Shown in pieces: positions 53,501 to 62,200 of a stretch of DNA of 64,000 nt; within the stretch, counting starts at the first letter, position 1; each line of letters starts with the position of its first letter. The stretch spans positions 1-64,000 of the forward strand of contig CACBGS010000004.1 of assembly GCA_902538855.1 (NCBI GenBank), given 5' to 3'. Under the pieces are notes generated by a model. That model was not told the DNA's origin, searched no databases, and was given only the letters and a program-made list of their open reading frames with translations. The DNA is from an uncultured Coxiella sp. Its GTDB lineage: Bacteria; Pseudomonadota; Gammaproteobacteria; Comchoanobacterales; Comchoanobacteraceae. Made by a program: the position numbers and the translations under genes.

Positions 53501-56188
53501 GACCTAAAGCTTTTAACAAAAGATTATAGTAAAAACGAGATGGAGCATGAAAAAAATATACGTCAATTAATAGAGTATTTAAATATAGACAGTGAAGAAA
53601 ATTATAAGATGAAAATAAAACTGGTTGCGCATTGCTTAAAAAGAAAAATTTCTAGCATTTCATATGATAAAAAGTGTATTGAACAATACGGTGCAGATTT
53701 TGTGTATGGGGAAGTATCAGGTTGTACCGGTACAGTTTTTGGTGCAGAGCACTTAACAGAGAAAGAACGACCAATTCAAACTATAACAATGGATGGTATA
53801 ATTCTAAATCAGTTAGATAAAAAAAATATTGAGATCAGTGTATATAATTCAGATAAAATAGAAAGTTTAATTAATGATAAAACACAAATGATCATTGATC
53901 CAACACAATTAGAGCTTACATCAGATGGGAAATTTGTATCTGATATAGCAAAGCAAATGTATAGTAAAAACAACAATCTCAAATGGGTTCTATTTTTTGA
54001 TTCAGAAACAAACCTTAAAGGTTGGAATATTTTAGAAGGAAAATTTGTCGCGTTAAACCATACCGGTGAAGACTATCTTAAGCAAACACTCAATTGCCAA
54101 TCAAACCAGTGGAGTGTTATATTAGACGCTGCTCATTCACGAGGATGCGATATAGTAATAGCTGACGATGCACATGCAGTATTACTACTGAGTTCACAAA
54201 TCTCATATAGCGATCTTCTGCAAGCTGTTGGTAGACTAAGAAAGTTTGATACACAGAGTATATCAATCTACACAACTCAAAGTATGTACAAAGAGCTTAA
54301 GGCTATAAAAAAAGGTGAAGATAACGAAAAAAGTTCTATAACACCGAAAGATTTAGTTAACTGGGCACTAAAAAAAGAACAGGCACAAACATCAAATTTA
54401 AAAAATTTAGTTAATAAACAGAGAATTTCCGCTGAAGATAGAAGTAAGAAAGGTTGCATGCCTAACAGTATTTACCACTTTAAAACAGAATATTCACCAG
54501 AAAGTTTATTAATTCAGCCTGGAAGTATAAAAATGCACCAAAAACAAGTATCAAAGGTGCAAGTAAAGAGTAATGGTACAAATTTTGCTTGCCCACAATA
54601 CTTAAACTATAAAGAAAATGATATAAAGCCTGAGTACCCTAAAGCTGGATGTAATATGATAGCATTCAGTCAAGATCTAAAAAATAGAAATGATAAATAT
54701 CCAATTGCAATGACAAGAATGCCTATTACAGCAGTACTTTTGAAGGATAAATTAGTAGTTGCACTATCAGATCGTGATACCAAGCATATAAAAGAAAAAG
54801 TATTTTATTTAATCACAGATATTATTGATAAAAAAGGTAAATATATAGAGTTAGCTGCTGAGCAGAAAAAACTATTAAATACGGCGCTACCATGGCTATG
54901 TATTATGAGCGGTGTATTTGATATTCCGGAAAAAATACTAAGAATGATGCCTTCACTAGATTATGATATGGATAAGGAAGTAGTAGGGAAATACGCTAAT
55001 TATTTTCAACAAGATCACTGTGGATATAAAAAAAATATAATTAACTATTTAACATCTTGCAATAGTTTAAACGATAATACCCAAGTAATAATTGCACGCC
55101 TTGCCAGAACTTTTCTAGGTAAAAGAATACCAGCTGGCCAAAATGAAAGTAACGAACTTATAACAAAGAGAATAGAAACAGAGTTCAAAGTGCGTGCACA
55201 GAATAAAAATAAATTGCAAAAAGCAGTTTGTAAAGATTATTCTGATACCTATGCATATGTGCAATCCGGCAATAATCTTTTTCTAGAGGCACTACGTAGT
55301 CATGCAGCTAAAGTACTAGGAATAGCCTGTAGAAAAAAGTGTAAACAAAGAGAAGAATACAATAAATGGTGTGCTGATGAATACGGAAATAAAGTATTAA
55401 GTCACTACAACGAGAATAATACACAACAAAAATTTACAAGTAAAACATCCAGTGGGATAGTAGTATACGACCTTAAAAACAAAATAAAAAAATCATACAT
55501 GCAAGCAGATTTATATGTATTAACAGCACTAAATGATGTTTACAAGCGTGATAAATCTTATCTAAATAATTCTTTCAAGCCAGAAGATATTGAACAATAC
55601 ATTGCAAAACTAAAAGAGACACTCGGCAACTGTGTTAATAAAATAAAATCTGTATACAAAGCCTACAAAGAACGAATCAGGTACATGAAACTTGAAAAAT
55701 CAATTACTACAATACAAAAGCTCTTTAAATACAAAAAAGCTCAAGCACAAAGCAAAGCATCTCTAGAGAGTAATATGCCGAAAAAAATGAATAAAATTAG
55801 ATCAATTTCCACAGAAGCAGCATGCAAGAATAGCAATGCGCAAGCAGAAAATAGGTATACAAATATGATGCATAGTCTAATCAAGAAAACAGTAAATGTA
55901 GGAGTAGGATACTTGAGAGTAGTGGCACTAAAACTACAAAAAGTGATTTTATTTTTAAAGCAGCTGCCGATAATTATATATAATTGTATTAAAAATCTAT
56001 CATATATTTTTGGGTTTTTATACCTATTTTTAACAAAATATTTGCTTAATAGCAGATTAAAAAATATACCATTAGCACAGCATAAAACAAAATTTAATAA
56101 GAAGTCCTATAAAAATATTAATAAAAAAGATACAATAGAAAACAATTACAAAAAAAACTTTGTACGCAAACTATTTGCATACAAATAG
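47600..56188 (+). CDS. giant SF2/SecA-like ATPase-core protein, copy 1
   Basis: I cannot name a family for this 2,862-residue protein. The first 1,600 residues are soluble, helical, and unassigned, with a conserved SGTCTAKSLLALFMY segment near 212. The core has Walker A GSGKT (around 1671), Walker B DEVD (1781-1784), GCTGT (2041-2045, SecA-like TGT turn), RGCD (2181-2184) and QAVGRLRK (2208-2215), in the order of SF2 motifs I, II, III, V and VI. After residue 2,700 comes an IQ-like basic helix (TTIQKLFKYKKAQAQ) and a hydrophobic stretch (YIFGFLYLFLTKYLL), then a lysine-rich tail. It is followed 33 bases later by its paralogue. Function unknown: a large effector, a translocase or an NTP-driven remodeller are possible. 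Confidence 0.85.
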   Translation: MPITTAPKNHKTEHENQEEISFFNDARAFLQLAGDSFIAGTQYEGFQSAGMVYYVYNLLEEITKSDEDWCRDFKDNSQKLISCLDNEIIRVMSFQKHAMGLLIRKVDDYEKDKKVEVVISNRGDGSGYHNINTRNAELPRSSFKHQQNPFFKIEVQGDYDSIKSDVDQCLHDKEDKWLNNKIVDLYQHIVTTLMKYTDFKVVNVVKFEDMKMQASGTCTAKSLLALFMYVLDNIDEFKKLKIILKIMALEKLNLGEIKDDNVLIHLQDITLGLLNTIQTKRIFYSESAKILQTRLTEFYSKISKDKLTYTGLTYENNLIKSSEFGFTDIYNKLKDKRNTIIKRTAPNLVSNNEITDETCINNLEDISSYIKEAWYSHSGNHYVKGTSTDIMSINIIEEYLVKNIIFLLDRESKRICGDLDYDEMKNHASIISELIEAINQLTSLNKSKIHIIWHNDSQGWSHKLVTIVNSLIVLNGYYNAFSIRIKNQGLKLLRIYNKSLELIISVKWTLSAMSKQVIIHELERKMKHFQSIISDKTSGLTDKELLTDEMKEKLFSISFEVPNKLSPIKCTKNVAFETLERIYLLHYELRGLILTNGYSNNSGFTAKSFSYYIDTQKYYLAFDDKDPNYPYTSDCLSFYSSLDAARIAINTTLYGENNSTLSPIYYIQEYGGGELLKYTESYHDDNADILFSSEDASTLSIDFIKAQNGDIEGKKRGEFNTTSNDRIPERLLTTVRSMSADALTNFIRLSKHLIFGTIKNSLELNSDSLAIENYLLTIIANHEGILGSVFADNCCEVISELYNSPEFAEQAPFYLYALSLHYDHLRSDNRDATNIYLDQKVLQQLDRYIKIENARVNYAIVHLLQSYLMLKAPYSLYDVDIEVYTLYCYLYVQANTFDLDEVGIDVCDLVNARHEQLKNTLGYLTDMSIRMFEENSVEQIKYKKLNKLFKGNRNIVKIQYLPEKEHGIEVVFNDSTHTLLDVFGKGPWSSFNLREFLSTYLFKNHSLVKALINNGYHIANENNKWIFKSDKCLHYFILHDDEKIEYIHDKIKNIYIKGMYDTIETTSGIFLDKTSNFLIGEKDSNSKEIILIKYRTEKVVIVSANSMVVHEKEQVINIDNILTARMEYDSNNILDKDDLGGSIRAFIYKENSTYQLCIPKFGLNMKRIINQSEQDNNLNKDIVNFGLEGFDNYKPVYISSELIILADSKKQDDFLYIMEDCLSANKDTASHVIFKHKDGSLDSLEKPDHLLMYMYISHKINKPVELRVLKKHLQANMQFSEVYQEKYIYNYFTSLCKESFNIKELPAALYLLDHISNYVILDDIDKFNSLDNGILTSSCYEQYIDGFSKIHDEKLAPETLINLILKTYSTYRKNRKNAIFNVQKINRMFRNIETAFLRACFHENPKQLIDIKETKINIESSNLREPYILGSDNSWKQKTDKANSIHNIIESIYSTLNINDKNIKWQSMQPLPRKTTGRGYQEQIEESKKLMQERKNQEIADEESIKENLPENCIELISEHINTLEVVCNEITNEIRGEFKYQSLEAYLDKKNNDLLSQLFADTMRPDDYVLRSRSVQSDSWQTIKPCLLYLFTCKTEIQHWSRILKYIETEDSLKAYAAITRKRAYKLFDKDTIPFILLEYHKNIRLSAIQINMAETLIKDPEALVPAPIGSGKTTVLVAVIQILAIKKKKPCLILSESLLNTQGAQIVQDCEKLFRIGRPLLCVESSPDKIKYFRDVIDIAPIVITTRECIQTLVNKRLLNSLEDRDSISAFINRRYIIDEVDQNLAPSLTVINGLGENNTIPDQYTSFYISTISRLFFRNIFVTKQSNKDQKFPGSKNDYELNYKEKILKKLVKNTTDDIERDFFINKLMPAIAEHKYNYTWCIGKKSGLAEPLNSGVQTDLQFKDIHVKVTLTIFGYFLEKSDELIKESYAELVSDYKLHHQANTTGYSHLIDCLGKQNLASALDLKLLTKDYSKNEMEHEKNIRQLIEYLNIDSEENYKMKIKLVAHCLKRKISSISYDKKCIEQYGADFVYGEVSGCTGTVFGAEHLTEKERPIQTITMDGIILNQLDKKNIEISVYNSDKIESLINDKTQMIIDPTQLELTSDGKFVSDIAKQMYSKNNNLKWVLFFDSETNLKGWNILEGKFVALNHTGEDYLKQTLNCQSNQWSVILDAAHSRGCDIVIADDAHAVLLLSSQISYSDLLQAVGRLRKFDTQSISIYTTQSMYKELKAIKKGEDNEKSSITPKDLVNWALKKEQAQTSNLKNLVNKQRISAEDRSKKGCMPNSIYHFKTEYSPESLLIQPGSIKMHQKQVSKVQVKSNGTNFACPQYLNYKENDIKPEYPKAGCNMIAFSQDLKNRNDKYPIAMTRMPITAVLLKDKLVVALSDRDTKHIKEKVFYLITDIIDKKGKYIELAAEQKKLLNTALPWLCIMSGVFDIPEKILRMMPSLDYDMDKEVVGKYANYFQQDHCGYKKNIINYLTSCNSLNDNTQVIIARLARTFLGKRIPAGQNESNELITKRIETEFKVRAQNKNKLQKAVCKDYSDTYAYVQSGNNLFLEALRSHAAKVLGIACRKKCKQREEYNKWCADEYGNKVLSHYNENNTQQKFTSKTSSGIVVYDLKNKIKKSYMQADLYVLTALNDVYKRDKSYLNNSFKPEDIEQYIAKLKETLGNCVNKIKSVYKAYKERIRYMKLEKSITTIQKLFKYKKAQAQSKASLESNMPKKMNKIRSISTEAACKNSNAQAENRYTNMMHSLIKKTVNVGVGYLRVVALKLQKVILFLKQLPIIIYNCIKNLSYIFGFLYLFLTKYLLNSRLKNIPLAQHKTKFNKKSYKNINKKDTIENNYKKNFVRKLFAYK

Positions 56189-56221
56189 AGTGTGAAGCAA
56201 ATTAGATCTGGAGAAAGATTC

Positions 56222-59200
56222 ATGATGGATACATTATCAAAGTTATCTAGTTTATTAAAACCAAATAAACCTGTATCGCAAAGTACTAGTAATGAGCAAT
56301 CATTACGTTGTTTCATGCTGCTTACATTAGACCGTATCAATGCTGAGGCTAGCAGTGTATTACCAGTCTCAATAGATGCTCTGGAAAGCTATTTTAATGA
56401 ACTATACAAGTTACTAAGCAAAGATAATCGTTTTACTAGCTTACACAATGTGGTTAAAAATATACTACAAGCAGTTGAGAAAGAAGAGATATTATTTGTA
56501 TATGATAGAAAGCAGCCTCTTGGGATACATATAAGGTCAAAAGAAAGTGCGACAGTAGTGACAGTAGTAAATCGTTCAAAAGATATAATTAGTGATATAC
56601 ATGAAAAAAGAGTAGATGAACAAAATAAGAGCGGACTAGATTTCGCATCTAAACCCAGAATTTCTGCATTGATGACAGTAAGTATAAATAAAAGTTTAGC
56701 AAAAGTAATGGAAAGTATTAAAAAAATTGATAAGGAACTCAAAAAAGGAAGAGAAAGCTTTTACAGTATTTTTTTTAGATTTCTAGCAGAGGAGTGTAAG
56801 GGAGAAGTAGAGTTTATAGCTAATGAAGTCCATAAAAGCTTTTTAATTAAAAGTCCATCATGCGCTAAGACAACATATGTGAAAAATAAACTTGCACTGA
56901 CATTTCATTTTTGTAGGGATGATAAACAATACAAGCAACTAAAAACGGCATTAAAGATTATTGCTTTAGAAAATATTAAGCATACTAATATGAGCAATGT
57001 GAACAAAGAAAAAGTAAGGGGGGTTATAGATAACATTATTAAATCAATTCGTAATAAAGACTATTTTGGTGATCAGAATGAAAAGTTAATTCATCAGCTA
57101 CAAGCAAAATCTAAGGATTTTTGTTACAACGAAAATGAGATAGAAAGACAAAATGAACACAATATACAAGTGTTAGAAAAAACAAAATCAAAACTATTAA
57201 AATATATGCCCCTTACACTGAGTAAATATATGACAGTTAAGTGGAAAGAAGGCTTGCACAAAAGAAATGCTAAAGACCCACGATTTGAGTATCTTCATGC
57301 CATAGCTGAAAAAAGTGCAAAATTTGAATTAATACAATTTGAAAACCAAAAAATTACTAACGATACACCGTCTAATTGGCAGCTAGATAATAATCTTGAG
57401 AATATCTTACTACAGCTAAACTGGTTGTGTGGTGAAACATCTCATGCCTGTTTCACTCACCTTGTAATAGAAAGATTATCATGGCTTATTAAACGCTATA
57501 TATTAGATGAAAAATCTAAAGGGGTTATACGGTTACTTACTATACATGAAAATATGTTAGTGAAATTAGAACCTATACTTTTTAATCTTGCTGAGTCGTT
57601 ATACCGTAAAATAGACGCTGCGAATATGTACCAAACAATAGCGGCAATAGCTAATTCAATTAATTATCTATATATTTGTTGTACTGTATCAAAAATGGCA
57701 AAACTCTATGCAAAACACAATAGCTCGACACGTGAAGAAATGGCACATGTGTTACTGGCATATTACTTCGGTTGCAATTTGTCCAAAAATAGACACTATA
57801 ACTATAAGCTAAGAAATAGAACAATTAGAGTAAACGTCTATAGATTAGAAGATATAAATGACGAGCTTTATAAAGAATTTAAAACAATTTCAGGTACTAA
57901 ACCTCGACTATCTATACTGAGTGATACAGATCTAAATCGTTTTTTATCGTGGGCTATTAGTGATTGCGAAGATAATACAACTGCAGATAGTATGCATGCT
58001 GAGAAATTTGACGTAGGAATGATATTAAATAGGTTGTTTTGTTTATATGGTATAGACTTTTATAGGTATTTCAAAATACCAAAAGAACGTCGGCCACCAT
58101 ACGTAAATATCCTGTTACAATTCATGTCGAATTGGAACTATTTCACCAATAATTATGCTGTATTCACAGATAAAATATTTGATTACCACAAAGTACTCAT
58201 ACGGCTCAAAAACACACTAACAAAAAGTCTAACACGTAACAAGAATCACACGATAACATACTATGAATTAAGCGAATTGATCCAAGGTTGTTCAACAGCA
58301 CCGACTTTTACAGAAGGAAAAAAATCAGAAATATTATTTCCAGATGAAGATGCAACTACTGTAAAAATTAATTTCGATAAAGCACAAAGTGGCCGTGTAG
58401 ATGGCAAAAAAAATGGGCCTTTTACTATTGAACAAAATGACCGAATTCTAGAAAGACAAATGACAGTACTAAGATGCTATTCTTGGAAGGAGTTAGCTGT
58501 ATTTATAAGAACTAATGATGACAAAATATTAAGCCGTAGTGCAGAGCATACATTAGATACAGATAGTGATAGTATTCAAACATATATAAAAACAATTGTA
58601 GCAAGTTTACAGGTGGATCAGGATATCCATTATTTTGCAGGTGAGGTGCTTGAACATTTAAAAGAAATGAATACAAAAAAAATAATAGAAAGAGCGCCAA
58701 TGTATATACATATATTAGCCTTATATTATGAGCAATTACGCTTTGCCGAAACAGATAGTACGCAAAATAAATATAGTAAAGAACATAGATGTAGCGAGCA
58801 AAACATACAAGGCAAAACATTAGATTTAATAAATAAATTTATAAGATCAGATTACATGCAGAATGCTAAAATAGTTGGTGCATGTGTGAGATTAATCCAA
58901 GCATATTTATTACAAAATAAGAACCATAATAGTAATGAGTATAAAGAATTTATTATAAATTACTGTTTTACTTATTCACAGATAATACAATTTGCAAAGA
59001 AGGATCTTGGTAAGAGCGACGCTGATGATGTCTACGACGCCATAGTCAACTACCACGAACAGCTAAATATTATGCTCTGTACCAAAACAATTGAGTATAA
59101 TTTAGAAGATATGCAGCGAAGTTTTCTATGGCATGATTTTTTTGATATCTCAATTAAAGAAATAAAATTTGACAAGGGTGTTTTAATTATTAGTAATGGC

Positions 59201-62200
59201 GAAGAGACTATCAACATTAACGTATTTAAAGATGAACTAGGAGGCGTAAAACAAAAAGCTAAAATTAAAGTGCTAACACATCTTGACCATTGTATATTTA
59301 TGAAAGATCTCAAACAAGATGATTATCAGATAAGCTGTGATAAGAAAACACAAAAATGGTCACTCAAAAGAAAAGATAGTGATATAGAAATAGAGATAAA
59401 CAGTGACGCACAAGTATTTGCAAATTTAGAGGGGATGGCCTACCAAGTTGTCTATGAAAAATCTCTAGAAAATAAAAATATAGGGGCATTACTATGTTGT
59501 AAAAATCCAAAGCCGTATATAGCGGTTAATAATAGTAATATACTCATAGCCAATAAAAATGGTAACGAATATGTACGCGCAAATATGCTTACAGGAAAGT
59601 ACATAGATAATAAAAACAGAGAAATATTGAGCATGACGCATGCATTTATGCGTGGTGAAATGATTGAAATAAGAGATCCTAATGCAAGCATTGGTCATCA
59701 GAACTATATTTGGCATAGTGAATTTAATTACTATATAGATACACAGGGAGAGATAAAAGACTTTCCAGATTATCAAGTAATAGAAATAAACCCTGTTTTT
59801 ATGAAACTGATCAGAATAAGTAATAAGGAAGATTGTAAATACATAGTTAATGAGCAAATACTAAGTCACTTCCCAGAAAATATTTATGACCCTGAATTTA
59901 GTAGTGATTTAGCCAACAAAGTAACAGGCTTCAGCGATATTAAAGTTTTTCATCTGATAAACAATGAAATTCAAGATATAGAAAGTGGAAATCATTTACT
60001 AGTATTTCTCTTATTAATGTTGTACATAAACAGAACGATTGATATTAAATCATTAAAAAATATAGGTATACACAGCATGGTATACACAAATGAGTATTTA
60101 AGATTTGCAGAAGAATACTATAATAAGTTAGGTGCTGCTAACTATGATTTTAATCACTACCCAGTTGCCCTATATGTTGCTAGGTCAATGCTAATATTTG
60201 ATAGAAAATTAAATGTACGGTCAGTATTAGAAAGATATCTAACTATAGAACGTAAAATCACATACACAAAGCTTGCAGAACAAAATATATTAGAACTTAT
60301 ACATATGACTTGCAATAATGATAAAGAAAGGTACATAGCTTCAGTCCACGCCTTAAATAATGATAAAGAAAGCCACCTAGCTACAGTCGAGGCCTTCTTA
60401 AATAGTAGAGATCTACCTCTAACAACACAAAGGTTAAATACCAGTGGTTTTAATGACTACGTAGAAAAACTTAAAGAAGTAAAAGAAGAACGTAAAAAAA
60501 ATAATTGCTACGTATCACAACCAAGTCTTCAAAGTTATGTTAAAAAAGGTGAAAAATTGCTGCCAATAAAAGCTGGGCCTGAGCAAGATGATTTGCCATA
60601 TGTACAAACAGAAAAATTAAAAGTCAGTAATTTTGAGTCTATACTTACAACAAATAGAGATATAAAAACTAAAATGTCAAAACTCACAAAGTATTTTGAA
60701 GATACAAGTTTTACGTATAGAGAAATGAGACTTACCAGTAATAATCAGGCATATGACCATACCAGTGAATATGTAACAAATAGCATAGCTACCTGGGAAG
60801 AGTATACGAAAGAGCAAAGAAATGATCTTGCTGTAGCGCAGACTATGCTAGAAAAAAAAGAATTCCACAAAGATTTAGATGGGCTCATAACTGCATTAGA
60901 AGATGAAATAAAAGTACACATTAGCCGCGTAAAAGAATATCTCTCAAATAGTGAATATTATACATATTTACCCGATAGTATTGATGAGCGCTGGGTCGAA
61001 CTCATACGCCATATCCTAAAAGTAGACGGCAAATTATGTAGACAATATGGTATAGCAAAAGACAATGTCGATTTATACCGAAAAGATTTATTTGCAATAT
61101 TAATTTTGAAAACAGAGTTACAGCACTTTCAGCGCATAAAATATCAATGGTTCAAAGGTGATAAATGTTTATCAACAAAAATGCTAACTAGAGCAAGAGC
61201 GTATAAAATCGATAACAATAATGTTGGTACTGTTCTATCTTTTGCACTACTTGAATTACAACGTAATGTCAGATTATCTGTCCAACAAACTAACCTAGTA
61301 AAGCAACTACATGAAGATGATACTAACATAGTATGTGCACCCATAGGTAGCGGGAAAACTTTCGTACTAAGTGCGTTACTAAATATAATACAGCAAGATG
61401 ATAGAAGGGCAATACTAATACTTCCAGAGTCACTATTACCTACGCAGGGAATACAGATTCAAGCAAATTTTGAAAAAGATTATGGAGAAATAATAACCAT
61501 ATTAAAAATTGACCCCTATGCTGACAATAATGAAAGTTTACTTGAAAAACAAAAGAAATTACTAAAACACGCAAAAGTAGTAATTACCACAAGAGAGTCT
61601 ATACAAGGACTGAAAAATGTATTATTAACAGCTGAAGATGATCGCAATTATGCTCTTGGTGATACATGTAGAAAAATTTTGATGACAATAAAGGAAAGTC
61701 GTATAGTTTGTGATGAAGTTGATGCGGTATTTTCAGTTCTCAAAACAATAATTGTAGGTATAGGTAGCCCTAAACCATTGGAAAAGAATGATAGAGAATT
61801 TTATCTAGAAGCAATAACAGCTTTGGCAGCACAAGATGTCGTAACTGCAAACAAATACCCTAAATGCTTAACAGATTACGAACAAAATTATAAACCTCGT
61901 GTTGATGAAATAATTAATGAGACGGTAGCTAAGAATAAAATAAAAATGACAGAGCTTGAACTAAAAAGACTGAAAAATAATCTCGTAAATGCCTTATTAC
62001 CATCTGTTTTTATAAATCAGTATGATCTTACATGGCATTTGAATCATGCTACAAAATGTGCAGAGCCTTTAGAAAATGCTATGCCAACTGATTTACAATT
62101 CAAAGAGATGAATATAAAAGTAGTACTAACTATCATAGGCTATTTATACTTTAAAACAGATGAGTTGATAAAAGATAGCTATAACTTTTTTTACAATGAT

